Numbered from the stretch's first letter, positions 9,049-18,783 are shown. The stretch is 64,000 nucleotides of DNA from an uncultured Bacteroidales bacterium (GCA_947167075.1 CAMVGR010000007.1:1-64000), one strand, 5' to 3'. Translations and numbers: made by a program. The notes: generated from the letters alone by a model not told the origin.

Positions 9049-9837
9049 ATGGCGAAACAGTATGGCAGTTATCTTGGGGGCTTCAGCGGCAAGCTGGGGC
9101 CGGCAATAGGATATATGTGGAACGGGCGGTGGTGCATGCGCAGCCGACCGGCACAGGTGCACAACCCGCGCACCGAGGCGCAGGTGGCCCACCGCACGGC
9201 GTTCAAAGGCGAGGTGCAGTTGGCAGCACGCATGCGATGGGCTGTGATGCAAGGACTTACGGCCTCGGCACGCGAGCTGGGCATGACGGCCTACAACCTC
9301 TTCGTCAGCCTCAATCAGCCGGCCTTCTCGCTCGAAGCTGGGCAGCTGGTGGTGGACTGGAGTCGGCTGCAACTGTCGGTGGGGCCGGTGGCTCCGGTGC
9401 AGGGGGGCGAGGTGTCGGTGCACGAAGGCAATGTGCTGAGTGTCAGCTTCGAGAAGAATCCGCTGCATGCTCCCGCCAGCGCCTACGACAGTGTGCGGCT
9501 CTATGTCTACGCACCCTCTACTGGGATGGGCTATCTGACGGCACCTATCTACCGTCGCTCGCAGCGCATCGAGGCCCTACTGCCCGACGAGATGGCCGGC
9601 AGCGAGGTGCACCTCTATCTGATGGTGCAAGACGAGGCAGGCCGCTGCAGCACCACGGCCTACGCTGGAAGTATAATGCTGACAGATAATGCGTTGTCCG
9701 TCGATGCCAACTCCCAACATATTGATGCAGATACGAGTGGCGATGAGCTTAACTATCAGACCACTAACCTGCCGCCCGTGGCAGGTGCATCAGACGGGCA
9801 CCAGTCGGAGCCGACTGTGCCGTCGGCTCCAGAATAA
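9049..9837 (+). CDS. DUF6266-like protein, paralogue 1
   Basis: 262 residues, no signal peptide. Starts MAKQYGSYLGGFSGKLGPAI then YMWNGRWCMRSRP, a pattern I associate with the Bacteroidota family DUF6266; the function is unknown. It contains NPRTEAQVAHR and MTAYNLFVSLN. The second half looks beta-rich (VSVHEGNVLSVSFEKN; SVRLYVYAPS), like an immunoglobulin-type or jelly-roll domain. A paralogue with about half its residues identical by eye lies at 31785-32564; both follow the same upstream element. The C-terminal ~45 residues (acidic, Pro/Ser-rich) differ between the two. It ends 11 bases from the convergent metal-exporter gene. Family name moderately sure, gene sure. Confidence 0.85.
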   Translation: MAKQYGSYLGGFSGKLGPAIGYMWNGRWCMRSRPAQVHNPRTEAQVAHRTAFKGEVQLAARMRWAVMQGLTASARELGMTAYNLFVSLNQPAFSLEAGQLVVDWSRLQLSVGPVAPVQGGEVSVHEGNVLSVSFEKNPLHAPASAYDSVRLYVYAPSTGMGYLTAPIYRRSQRIEALLPDEMAGSEVHLYLMVQDEAGRCSTTAYAGSIMLTDNALSVDANSQHIDADTSGDELNYQTTNLPPVAGASDGHQSEPTVPSAPE

Positions 9838-9848
9838 TGCAGTAAGAC

Positions 9849-10796
9849 TTAATGGGCCGAGCACTCGTGCTCGTGGCAGTGGCTACTGGTGGTTTCGAGT
9901 TCGAGTGTGCTATGGTGGATGCCGAGGTCGTCGAGCAGTTGCTTGACGCGGTCGGTCACCTCCTCGAGCCTATCGGAGGAGGGTATGACGACATGGCAGG
10001 TGAGGGCTGTCTCGGTGGTGGAGATGGGCCATATATGCATATGGTGCACATTGAGCACTCCTTCCTGACTTTCGATTCTCTGCTTAATCTCTTCCACATC
10101 GAAGCCTTCGGGTACGGCATCGGTGCTCATACGCAGACTTTCGGCCAGCAGGCTCCATGTGCTGACGAGGATGACGACGGCAATGACGAGGCCAATGATG
10201 GGGTCGACGATGGTCCATCCGGTGAGGTTGATGACCACACCGCTCACCACAACGCCTATCGAGACCAGTGTGTCGGCCAGCATGTGCAGGAAGGCACCGC
10301 GGGTGTTGATGTCGTGCTGCTGCTGACGGCTGAGGGCCCAAGCTGTGAGGCCATTGATGACGATGCCTACGGCAGCGGTCCAGATGATGAGTGTGCCATT
10401 GACATCGGAGGGATGCATGAATTTGCGTACGCTCTCCACCATGATGGCACCGACTGCGACCAGGAGGATGATGGCGTTGAGGAGGGAGATGAGCACCGAA
10501 GCCTTGCGGTGGCCATAAGTGAAGCGGCGGGTGGCATGGCTAGAGGCCAGCTTGAGGGCTATCATGGCTAGCAGAAGTGAGAAGACATCGCTAAGGTTGT
10601 GGCCAGCATCGGAGAGCAGCCCTAGCGAGTGGCCGACAATGCCCGCAATCGCCTCGACGATGACGAAAGCGAGGTTGAGTGCAACCGCTATAATATATAT
10701 GGTAGAAAGGCGCTCGATGGCGTGGTGGTGATGGTGGTGCAGACCATGGTGTTCGTGTGCATGGTCGTGGTCGTGATGGTGGTGTTCGTGTGACAT
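9849..10796 (-). CDS. Cation diffusion facilitator (zinc/metal exporter)
   Basis: 315 residues. Inner-membrane proton/metal antiporter of the CzcD/ZitB type. His-rich N terminus (about 14 His in the first 26 residues), six predicted membrane segments from about residue 31 to 215, metal site HNLSD (His66, Asp70) after SDAG, and a second site in HMLADTLVS. A ferredoxin-like cytoplasmic domain ends in another His/Cys-rich tail (SHCHEHECSAH). Such His-rich ends usually bind zinc. It lies 54 bases after folC on the same strand but has its own -7 box, so it is probably transcribed alone. Exact metal not decidable; zinc is most likely. Confidence 0.93.
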   Translation of the reverse strand: MSHEHHHHDHDHAHEHHGLHHHHHHAIERLSTIYIIAVALNLAFVIVEAIAGIVGHSLGLLSDAGHNLSDVFSLLLAMIALKLASSHATRRFTYGHRKASVLISLLNAIILLVAVGAIMVESVRKFMHPSDVNGTLIIWTAAVGIVINGLTAWALSRQQQHDINTRGAFLHMLADTLVSIGVVVSGVVINLTGWTIVDPIIGLVIAVVILVSTWSLLAESLRMSTDAVPEGFDVEEIKQRIESQEGVLNVHHMHIWPISTTETALTCHVVIPSSDRLEEVTDRVKQLLDDLGIHHSTLELETTSSHCHEHECSAH

Positions 10797-10831
10797 AATG
10801 TGATGTTTTTTTTGTTCTTAATTTCGTTTTG

Positions 10832-10839
10832 CAAAATTA
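10832..10839 (-). promoter_or_regulatory. -7 box of the metal exporter gene
   Basis: On the minus strand TAATTTTG, 35 bases before the ATG. No good -33 box at the usual distance. Confidence 0.55.
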
Positions 10840-10850
10840 CGAACATTCTG

Positions 10851-12206
10851 TCAAACGAGGCTATCACCACTGTTGGTGAAAGCCAGTGCATCGGCGATGA
10901 GGAAGATGCTCCCCGTAACAAGCACAAGGTCATTTGGTTGTGCGAGCTTTCGTGTGTCGTCGATGGCTTCTCCTACCCGCTCGAAATCACGCCCATGTAT
11001 GCCAAGTGCCTCGGCAGCGGCCTGCAGATCGGCCACGGGGAGGCCACGCGGAACCGACGGTTGGGAGAAGTGCCAGTCGTAGGGTTTGCCGAGTTTGGCA
11101 AACTCCTGCTGCAGGTGCATCAGTATCTTACGGTAGTCTTTGTCGTTGACGCAACCATAGATGACATGCAGCTTGTCGAAGTGCATAGTGGCCAACTTGC
11201 CGAGCATGGCATCGATGCCAGGGGCGTTGTGGGCGGTCTCGCAGATGGTGAGAGGATTGCTGCCAATAACCTGCCAGCGACCATGTAGGTGGGTATTGTC
11301 GATTACGTGGGCGATGCCACGCTCCACGATGCCATCGGTCAGCGGAAAGTGCAGTTGCTTCACAGCTTCGAATACGGTGGCAAGGTTCTTCAGCTGATAG
11401 CTGCCCGCGAGCTGCGACACCAGGCCGCGGTGCCACTGGTCGGATTCGCGGCTGCCGGCTATATCGCAGTCTAGCACGTCGAAAAGGAGGTGTTGCTCGT
11501 CGTGGTTGTCGTCGTTGGTACGTATGCACCAGTGCTGGTCGGCAAAGGTGATGGGCGCATGACGTTCGTCGGCAATACGTTGGAATACGGGCTTGGTCTC
11601 CGGCTGTGTCTCGCCAATCACCACAGGCACGCCCTCCTTGATGATGCCGGCCTTCTCAAAGGCAATCTTCTCTAGGGTGTCGCCGAGAAACTGGGTGTGG
11701 TCGAGGCCGATATTGGTGATGATGCTGAGCAGTGGCGTGATGACATTGGTGCTGTCTAGGCGACCGCCCATGCCTACTTCGACAACGGCGATGTCCACCT
11801 TCTCGCGAGCGAAGTAGTCGAAGGCCATGCCTACAGTCATCTCGAAGAAGGAGAGGTGGAGGTCGGCAAAGAGCTGCTGGTTGGCCTCGACAAAGTCCAC
11901 CACAGCCTGTTGCGGAATCATCTTGCCATTGATGCGGATACGCTCGCGGAAGTCGACGAGGTGGGGCGAGGTGTAGAGACCCACTTTGTAGCCAGCCTCC
12001 TGTAGGATAGAGGCGAGGAAGTGGCTAACAGAACCCTTGCCATTGGTGCCGGCCACATGGATGGAGCGGAACCTGCACTCTGGGTTGCCGAGGGCGGCCA
12101 TCATGTCGAGGGTGGGTTGGATGTCGGCTTTATAGGCAGCAGCGCCGATGCGGTGATACATCGGCAACTGTGCATACATGAATTCTAATGTCTCTTGATA
12201 GTTCAT
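10851..12206 (-). CDS. folC: Folylpolyglutamate/dihydrofolate synthase
   Basis: 451 residues. It adds glutamate to folates (and dihydropteroate in many bacteria) using ATP. P-loop GTNGKGS (residues 53-59), YTSPHL, and a Mur-ligase-type central domain with VVEVGMGGRLDSTN. The start overlaps the stop of the upstream barrel-protein gene by four bases (ATGA), so translation is probably coupled; it is the last gene of a three-gene operon with the TPR and barrel proteins. Confidence 0.95.
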   Translation of the reverse strand: MNYQETLEFMYAQLPMYHRIGAAAYKADIQPTLDMMAALGNPECRFRSIHVAGTNGKGSVSHFLASILQEAGYKVGLYTSPHLVDFRERIRINGKMIPQQAVVDFVEANQQLFADLHLSFFEMTVGMAFDYFAREKVDIAVVEVGMGGRLDSTNVITPLLSIITNIGLDHTQFLGDTLEKIAFEKAGIIKEGVPVVIGETQPETKPVFQRIADERHAPITFADQHWCIRTNDDNHDEQHLLFDVLDCDIAGSRESDQWHRGLVSQLAGSYQLKNLATVFEAVKQLHFPLTDGIVERGIAHVIDNTHLHGRWQVIGSNPLTICETAHNAPGIDAMLGKLATMHFDKLHVIYGCVNDKDYRKILMHLQQEFAKLGKPYDWHFSQPSVPRGLPVADLQAAAEALGIHGRDFERVGEAIDDTRKLAQPNDLVLVTGSIFLIADALAFTNSGDSLV

Positions 12207-13978
12207 TTATGAGGAATGGTGTAGGTGAGACCGATAAGGAACAGTCCGCGTTGCGAAGGATAGTTTTCCCAAAGCATGTAGCGTTGGAAAGCGAGGTTGT
12301 CCATGCGGAGGAAGAAACTAAGGGCTCGATTGTGGCGATACTCCACCTCGGCAGCGATGCCGTAGCGCAGGGGGAGGGTTGATGAGGCTTCGATGGTGGG
12401 TGTGGGGGTAGGATTGAAAGCGGCTCCCTGCATGCTGCCCAGTAGTTGCGTTTCGAGATGGAAGAGCCAACGGTCTAGATAGTTTACGTCGGCACGCAAG
12501 AAGGCATCCCAGTTGGGACGGTAGGGTGCAAACGTGACGGGACTGTCGTCTTGAATGCTGTAGTGGTAGTAGTGTCCACCGATACGGAGCGTGATCATCT
12601 CGTCGTTGACAAAGGCGAAGTCGGCTCCAGCTGTAAGGCGATTGTGGTCGAAGTAGATGGGACTGAACACATTGTTGAGGCTATAGAAAGGGTCGGTAAA
12701 GAAGGAAACATCGTTGCGCAGCAAGCTATAGCCTACCTCTACATTGGTCTCTAGCTTTTTACTTATTGTCCAACGGGCGTGGCCGATGAAGTCGTAGTGG
12801 CTTGTGGCTAGTTCGCCATACACGTCGGGTGCAATATAGGGGTTGATGCGGCGCAGCGCGTTAAGGCTATTGGCCTCCAGTCCTCCGACTGCGGCCAAGC
12901 TTAGCACCAATCTATCCTTCATCAGTTTCTTACTTACTGTTACATCGGGGAAAAGCCATAGCTCTGGAATGTTAATCATATTATGAGCATTCTGGTCCCA
13001 TCCTAGATTGATTCCGGTACGGAACTGCAATCCGCGGAAGATGAAGTCTACGTAGGGGTTGACCTTCACTAAATTGTTGCTGAAGGTGTCGGCTACTGTA
13101 GTAGTAAGAATGCCCAGAAGATTAGCGTTGCCTGGTATGAGGTTGTTGTAGTGATCCCACTCCAGATGCAGGTAGGCGATACCTTTGTACTGGTTCTTTA
13201 TGTTGAACCCATAGTGGATGTCGCCGTTGATGTTGGTATTGAATTCGTTTTGTCCCCAATAGCCCCACAGGTCAGCGATGTGGATGTCGGCTTCATAGCC
13301 TAGCTTGTTAGGGTCGAGTTGCATATTGCGGATACCAATGTTCATCTGAGCCACATTGTATGAGGCTCGATAGTCGCCTAGTGAGATATTATCTCGTGTC
13401 TGGTTGAGAGTGGCCTGCAGTGTGCTATCGGTAAAACCATAGTAGAGGTTGTGGTCGTGCTCGTATCCCACATCGGCAGATAGCTGTATCTTCTCTTTCA
13501 CAATGTACTTGCCGAACAGGGTAAGTGTGGTATTACCAAAGTGGTTGGGGCCATATTGTGGCAGCGTTCCCCAAGAGGAAAGGTGGTTGAGTCGAACGCC
13601 ATAGGTTTTTAGCCGGTCGCGGGTGGATGACCAATAGAGGTCGGCGAGGGGTGTCCAATAGTTGCCGAATCCTAGCCGCAGATAGTTGTTGTAAAGCCTT
13701 GTGGTGGGTTCGCCTTTGATGCGGGCGGCACGAATGCGTGTCGGCTCATAGTTGGCACGCAGTCGGGTGGGGGAGATACTGTAGTTGAATATGTGCTCGA
13801 TACGACCTATGGTGTCGGTGATGCGGGGAGGAAACATCAGTTTTTCGGATGTCTCTATAACAGGGCGATAGGTACCTTTTACAACGACGCTCTCGTTGTA
13901 GTCTGACTCCTCTTGCTGTGCATGCAGAGGAAGTATACAGAGAGGCAATATGGCTATGGCAAAAATGATTCGTTTCAT
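12203..13978 (-). CDS. Outer-membrane beta-barrel protein, TonB-receptor-like N terminus
   Basis: 591 residues. Signal peptide MKRIIFAIAILPLCILPLHA-Q, then an N-terminal stretch ESVVVKGTYRPVIETSEK that resembles the start of TonB-dependent receptor plugs, followed by alternating aromatic beta strands and a final strand ending FLIGLTYTIPHK, typical of outer-membrane barrels. It is shorter than a usual TonB receptor (700-1,000), and I see no full plug. It is 13 bases after a 1,020-residue TPR protein and overlaps folC by four bases. The neighbour pairing suggests an outer-membrane complex. Substrate unknown. Confidence 0.75.
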   Translation of the reverse strand: MKRIIFAIAILPLCILPLHAQQEESDYNESVVVKGTYRPVIETSEKLMFPPRITDTIGRIEHIFNYSISPTRLRANYEPTRIRAARIKGEPTTRLYNNYLRLGFGNYWTPLADLYWSSTRDRLKTYGVRLNHLSSWGTLPQYGPNHFGNTTLTLFGKYIVKEKIQLSADVGYEHDHNLYYGFTDSTLQATLNQTRDNISLGDYRASYNVAQMNIGIRNMQLDPNKLGYEADIHIADLWGYWGQNEFNTNINGDIHYGFNIKNQYKGIAYLHLEWDHYNNLIPGNANLLGILTTTVADTFSNNLVKVNPYVDFIFRGLQFRTGINLGWDQNAHNMINIPELWLFPDVTVSKKLMKDRLVLSLAAVGGLEANSLNALRRINPYIAPDVYGELATSHYDFIGHARWTISKKLETNVEVGYSLLRNDVSFFTDPFYSLNNVFSPIYFDHNRLTAGADFAFVNDEMITLRIGGHYYHYSIQDDSPVTFAPYRPNWDAFLRADVNYLDRWLFHLETQLLGSMQGAAFNPTPTPTIEASSTLPLRYGIAAEVEYRHNRALSFFLRMDNLAFQRYMLWENYPSQRGLFLIGLTYTIPHK

Positions 13979-13991
13979 AGTGACATTTGAT

Positions 13992-16900
13992 TTATAATTC
14001 TATTTCCAACTCTTCGTCGTGGTGTTCTGGGGTGGTCTGCTCGGCGGCTTTGATGGCTTCTATTTTCTGTTGTGCAATGGCTACAAGGTCGGCTCCATCG
14101 TAGTTGTCGATAATGCTTTGTAGCGTTTGCTTGGCCTGTAAGCTGTTGCCACGGGCATAGTAGATGTCAGCCCATAGGATAAACGAGTAGGCAAGCCAGT
14201 AGTCGCTGGAGGCATCGCTGACGATACCCTCGATGATCTTTTCTGCTTGGGGATACTTGAGTTGCCGCATCAGTATCTCGGCCTGTCTACAACGTGCCTC
14301 ACCATTGTATTCGCCATTGGCAGAGGTGGCGAGGTGAGCATAGTAGGCATAGGCGCTGTCGTAAATCCCATTGTCGAAATAGCTGCGCGACATAGCAAGG
14401 TAGGCTTCCTCTTTCAGCTCCGGTGTGGCTTTGCTTTCTGCTATCAGACGCGAGCCGGCCACTACGACCCCACTGTGCTGATGGAGTGCACTGGCACATC
14501 GCAAACCGCCTAGAAGTCCTTGCAATAGGCTACCCTCGCTTTCTGCTCCATCGGAGAGTCGCTGATAGAGTTGGGCAGCTTGATGGTAGTCGGCAAGGCT
14601 GTAGGCAATGTTGGCGGCGTTGTAGAGCGACTGTTCGCTGTATTGATTGGTGCCGGCTCCGGCCACTGCCACATAGTGGGGCAGGGCTTTCTCGTTCTGT
14701 CCTTGACGGAAGTAGCAGTCGGCCAGCAGGTAGTGGGCTTTGAGGGCAAAGAGGCCCGACGGGAACTTGGAGAGGTAGCTCTCCAGTCCTGCTGCCGCAT
14801 TCTCAAAGTCGCTCTGCTGGTAGCGCTCCTCGGCTGCAAGGAATACGGTGCTGTCTTGTTCGAGGGTGGAAATGTTGATCTTCGTGGTACGTTGCACATA
14901 GGTGAAGTATTCGTCCACACGATTCTGTGCTATGTAGATGTTTTTGACTGTCGACAGGGCATCGCGGGCTTCGTCGGTGCCGGGGTATTGTGTGAGCAGA
15001 CGGTCGAAGGTGCGTAGTGCCTGCTCGTTACGATCGGTGTTGTAATAGATAAGACCCTGGTTGAGGAGTGCATTTTTGACGTATACACTTTGGGGGTACT
15101 GCTTAATGAAGTTGTTGTAGTAGGTCATGGCCATCTCGCTATTGTCGCACATCATGTAGGTGTTGGCTATCTCGAGCATGGCTTTAGAACGGAGAGCGGA
15201 GTTGTCGAAGCGTTCGAAGATGTAGTTGAGGTAGGTGAGTTTCTCGCTGTTGTGCCCCTGAGCACCATAGGCCAGTGCCTTTTGGTAGGTGGCATAGTCA
15301 GCATCGCGTCCGTTGCCTTTGATCACTTTGTCGTAGTAGGTAATGCTTTCGGCGAAGCGGCTCTGCACATAGAGACAGTCACCCATCCGGTTGTAGGCAT
15401 CGTTCAGCATGGCTGTCTCTTTCTTGTCGGACGGGGAGGCAAGGCGGGTGGCCAGTTCGCTAAATGTCTCATAGGCATCGGCATAGTGCTTCTGACCCAT
15501 CTGCAGGTAGGCATAGGTGTAGCGGGCATCGTTGGCGTAGGGAGAGGTGTTCTTGAACGACGAGAGCATGAAGCGGTCGATGTGGCGAAGGGCTTCGGTC
15601 TTGTTGCCTGCGCGATAGTTGGCTTCGCCTAGCAGATAGTTGGCATCGGCAGTCATGCGAGGCAGGGCATTCACTTTGACAGCTTTCTCGTATAACTGCA
15701 TGGCATCGTTGGCTTTGCCGCTGTTGGTGAGTTCTATGCCCCGATTCATGAGTGCCCGCTGATAGGCTTGCTCTAGTCGCACATTGCGTGAGGGAATCTG
15801 TTCCAGCAGCCGGATGGCCTCTTTGTAGTTGTTGGTGGAGCAGTAGAGTTCGGTGAGTATCTCTTCGGCCTCGGTGCGATGAGTGCTGCGGGGGTATTTG
15901 CTCAGATAGTTTTCGAAGCTCTTGATGCTTTCGCCCATGGCGTTCTGGTTGAGCTCGCAGCTGAGTTTGGCATAGTTGAACAAGGCATCCTCCTTGATTC
16001 GGGGGTTGAAGTTGGCTTTAGAGGCTTGCAGAAACATGCTGCGGGCATCCATTTTGCGCCCTAGGTGCAGGTAGCAGTCGCCTAATACGTACAGAGCATT
16101 CTGTGCCACACTGTCGCTGCAGGCGGTCTTGTGTTGCAGATACATGGCTGCCGAATCGTAGCGTCCCAGCATGTAGTAGCTGTAGCCGACCTGATAGTCG
16201 TTGTCTTGTGGTGTGCAGCTTTCGGTCCGGACCATGTGTTCCACCGTGCGATAGTGATCCAGTGCCGCACTGTATTCTCCTCGGTTGAAGTATATTTCAC
16301 CCACCATCTGGTGCAGTTCGTCGCGTCGGAAGACATCGTTTTCTTCCATCAGCTGGGGCACCATCTGTAGCAGCTCGTCGTCCTTGCCTAGGAAATAGTA
16401 GATGCGAGCTATATAGGAGGGGGCGATGCGTGCAAACTTCTTGTCGTTCTGCAGCTCTTTGAAGTTGCGGAGGGCAAGGTCGTACTGTCCGTTCATGTAT
16501 TGGATGTGGGCATAGTAGTAGAGGCTGCTGGAGCGGTATTTCGACTGACCGTCGATCTGTTGGGCAAACAGTTTGGCGGCCCGTTGCGTGTCGCCACGCT
16601 GGAAGAGGCAGTAGCCGTACTTGAAGTTGTATTCCGAGCGGTGGTTGTATTCCACCTCGGTGGGGTCCACGTCGCGGTAGTAGCTGATGGCCCGTTCGTA
16701 GTCGCCGCGGGTATAGTAGAAGTTGCCTAAGTAGAATCTTGCCATGTTGCATCGGGCGCTTTGCGGATAGAGGCGCATGAATTCTTCCAGACGGTAGTAG
16801 GCATCGTCGTTGTCGAGCATCTCCGAACATACGGCGGCGTAGTAGCATGCGTCGGCAGTGGTCAGGTTGCTCCGGTCGGTATTGGCATCGACAATCTGGT

Positions 16901-17054
16901 CGTAGATCTGCTGTGCGGCAGCATATTTCTGCTTTTGGTACAGGTCGGTGGCCTGTCGGTAAAGATTCTGTTGCTGCTCGTCGGCTGTCAGGCGTTGTGC
17001 CTGTCCGATCAGGGCAGAGGCTAGCAGCAGGGTGGCAATGAGGATTTTTTTCAT
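13992..17054 (-). CDS. Large periplasmic tetratricopeptide-repeat protein
   Basis: 1,020 residues. Signal peptide MKKILIATLLLASALIGQA-Q, then many TPR-type helical pairs throughout (for example GNFYYTRGDYERAISYYRDV and YLLADCYFRQGQNEKALPHY). The C terminus is acidic (HHDEELEIEL). TPR arrays are protein-docking surfaces; in Bacteroidota large exported TPR proteins often work with outer-membrane partners, and the next gene, 13 bases on, is a barrel. Resembles BamD/YbgF-like repeats in style, but I cannot assign a defined role. A CCGTAC repeat element lies 60 bases upstream. Confidence 0.88.
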   Translation of the reverse strand: MKKILIATLLLASALIGQAQRLTADEQQQNLYRQATDLYQKQKYAAAQQIYDQIVDANTDRSNLTTADACYYAAVCSEMLDNDDAYYRLEEFMRLYPQSARCNMARFYLGNFYYTRGDYERAISYYRDVDPTEVEYNHRSEYNFKYGYCLFQRGDTQRAAKLFAQQIDGQSKYRSSSLYYYAHIQYMNGQYDLALRNFKELQNDKKFARIAPSYIARIYYFLGKDDELLQMVPQLMEENDVFRRDELHQMVGEIYFNRGEYSAALDHYRTVEHMVRTESCTPQDNDYQVGYSYYMLGRYDSAAMYLQHKTACSDSVAQNALYVLGDCYLHLGRKMDARSMFLQASKANFNPRIKEDALFNYAKLSCELNQNAMGESIKSFENYLSKYPRSTHRTEAEEILTELYCSTNNYKEAIRLLEQIPSRNVRLEQAYQRALMNRGIELTNSGKANDAMQLYEKAVKVNALPRMTADANYLLGEANYRAGNKTEALRHIDRFMLSSFKNTSPYANDARYTYAYLQMGQKHYADAYETFSELATRLASPSDKKETAMLNDAYNRMGDCLYVQSRFAESITYYDKVIKGNGRDADYATYQKALAYGAQGHNSEKLTYLNYIFERFDNSALRSKAMLEIANTYMMCDNSEMAMTYYNNFIKQYPQSVYVKNALLNQGLIYYNTDRNEQALRTFDRLLTQYPGTDEARDALSTVKNIYIAQNRVDEYFTYVQRTTKINISTLEQDSTVFLAAEERYQQSDFENAAAGLESYLSKFPSGLFALKAHYLLADCYFRQGQNEKALPHYVAVAGAGTNQYSEQSLYNAANIAYSLADYHQAAQLYQRLSDGAESEGSLLQGLLGGLRCASALHQHSGVVVAGSRLIAESKATPELKEEAYLAMSRSYFDNGIYDSAYAYYAHLATSANGEYNGEARCRQAEILMRQLKYPQAEKIIEGIVSDASSDYWLAYSFILWADIYYARGNSLQAKQTLQSIIDNYDGADLVAIAQQKIEAIKAAEQTTPEHHDEELEIEL

Positions 17055-17113
17055 ATATGTTTATTGTATCCGAACATTTAATCTTCTGTAATTCAGTATC
17101 GAATACGGTGTTT

Positions 17114-17176
17114 CACCGTACTTCATCCGTACATGCACCGTACATGCACCGTAGATGCACCGTGATTGCACGGTGC
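17114..17176 (-). repeat. CCGTACATGCA repeat element, copy 1
   Basis: On the plus strand CACCGTACTTCATCCGTAC, then two more ATGCACCGTA units and ATGCACCGTG, ending in an 8-base hairpin (17157-17164 with 17169-17176). Lies upstream of the TPR gene (start 17054). Same orientation relative to the following gene as copies at 25064, 37283, 51230 and 62100. Confidence 0.85.
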
Positions 17177-17242
17177 AAGTAGCGGTTGTTGAGGGTGTAT
17201 GTAGCGAGGTTGCATTTCTGTGTGTGGGATATGGGGTATAAT

Positions 17243-18700
17243 CTATTCTTGGATAGGTGATTGGAGGGGGTCTGTGCTTTCTGGCACGGGCTTCTCCCAC
17301 GGGCCGTGCATCAGGATGCCGCTGGCCGGTGGCGGAGTGACGCTGTAGTGCAGGCGGCCTTCGGGGTTGATGAGCAGGAAGGTGGGGTAAGAGACCACGC
17401 CGTAGTGCTCCAGCAGGCGATAGTCGCCGTCGAAGTGGAGCCATAGCCATCGGCATCGTGGGCCCCGTTTGCCAGACTTCAGAAAGGAGTGCATCTTTTG
17501 GGGGTCGCGGTCGCAGCAGATGCTGACGAACTCCACATCGTTGTACATAGAGTAGATGCTGTCGCGATAGAAAGCCATCGTCTCCAATTCGCGTAGGCAG
17601 GCCGGGTCGCCGACACGTACAAAGCTGAGGTAGATCCATTTGCCGGCCAGCGAGTCGAGGTCGACAAGCGTCCCGTTGGTGTCGGGCAGCAGGAAATGGG
17701 GAGCCGTTTCGCCCTGTTCGGCTCGATGAAAGCTCTCTTCCAGACGTTGGGCCAGGGTGCGATGTTCGGCGAACTTGCTGTTCGACCCTATCTGCTGGAC
17801 CATGTATCTGACACCGCCACGGTCGTAGTCGGCATCGTAGTAGCTCTCTTTCATGGCCACCAGTGCGGCCAGTTCGCGTAGCTGCTCGTCCTGCAGCAGA
17901 GGGTCGGTGCCCAGCGAGTCGATATACACGTCGTACATCCGGCGTTCGACCCACTCTGTCAGTTTCCATTTGGGCAGTTTCTTGGTTCCCATGCTCACCA
18001 TGCCATCCATCAGGCTCAGCAGCAGTCGCATATAGCTCTCGTCGTGATAGAGTACGGGGCGCCCGTTGATGAACCGCTCCAGCATGTTTTTCCGGCTGCT
18101 AAAACGCATGGCATAGCGCATCTCGGCTAGGCTGAAGGTGGCATAGCGCTCGAAGAAGGTGTTGGAGATGCCGAACTCCCAGTGCACCACCTTGTGCTCC
18201 AACGAGTCCATCCATCGGCGACTGGGCTTGAATTTGGGGTCGAAATACACGCGATTTTCGCTGAGGAACGAATCGACCTGTGCGTCGAAACGCATAATCT
18301 GTAGGTTGATGTCGTCGTCGGGCACACCGATAAACTGGAGTGGCAGTGCGATGGGGTCGAAATGCACATTGCGTTCCTCGTCCTGCTCCCAGCGGAAGTA
18401 TGGCAGAAAAATCTCGTAGGTGCGTCCGGGTTCGGCAAAAAACGACTGGCTGTAGTCCTCTATCTGGATGAACAGCAATCGAGGATAGGTGAGGTAACAC
18501 TCCAGGGAGAAAGCACCGTTGGAGTCGGCAGTCGATTCGTCGAGCCGGTGCTCAGTCATGGTGAGCATGTCGTCGTAGCAATAGAGTTCCACCGACTTGC
18601 CGGCCAAGTTTTCGCCGGTGCCGCGCAGTTGCACATTCACCTGTGCCGAGGTGGCGATGGCGAGTAGCAACATAGTCGCTATAAAAGCCGCTTGTTTCAT
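17243..18700 (-). CDS. Exported thioredoxin-fold protein without CXXC
   Basis: 485 residues from the ATG at 18700, which gives the signal peptide MKQAAFIATMLLLAIATSA-Q; the frame is open for 116 codons upstream but that part has no homology-like sequence and contains the leuS promoter region. N-terminal beta domain (about 22-120) as in Bacteroidota TlpA/ResA-like proteins, a helical middle, and a C-terminal AhpC/TSA-like thioredoxin fold (APHFLLPDTNG ... YGVVSYPTFLLINPEGRL). The usual CxxC is replaced by VGDPAC, with a single cysteine, so it is probably not a dithiol reductant. Divergent from leuS. Fold fairly sure; function open. Confidence 0.85.
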   Translation of the reverse strand: MKQAAFIATMLLLAIATSAQVNVQLRGTGENLAGKSVELYCYDDMLTMTEHRLDESTADSNGAFSLECYLTYPRLLFIQIEDYSQSFFAEPGRTYEIFLPYFRWEQDEERNVHFDPIALPLQFIGVPDDDINLQIMRFDAQVDSFLSENRVYFDPKFKPSRRWMDSLEHKVVHWEFGISNTFFERYATFSLAEMRYAMRFSSRKNMLERFINGRPVLYHDESYMRLLLSLMDGMVSMGTKKLPKWKLTEWVERRMYDVYIDSLGTDPLLQDEQLRELAALVAMKESYYDADYDRGGVRYMVQQIGSNSKFAEHRTLAQRLEESFHRAEQGETAPHFLLPDTNGTLVDLDSLAGKWIYLSFVRVGDPACLRELETMAFYRDSIYSMYNDVEFVSICCDRDPQKMHSFLKSGKRGPRCRWLWLHFDGDYRLLEHYGVVSYPTFLLINPEGRLHYSVTPPPASGILMHGPWEKPVPESTDPLQSPIQE

Positions 18701-18783
18701 AATTATGTAATAAACGAATGCGTATTTGTAATATTGTGCAACAATGTGTAAACTTTTGAAAAAAATGTCTTTAAGCAATTTAA

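Noticed and set aside
9852..10571. 239-codon plus-strand acidic frame
   Set aside because: Antisense shadow of the metal-exporter gene, which has clear CDF motifs and a promoter.
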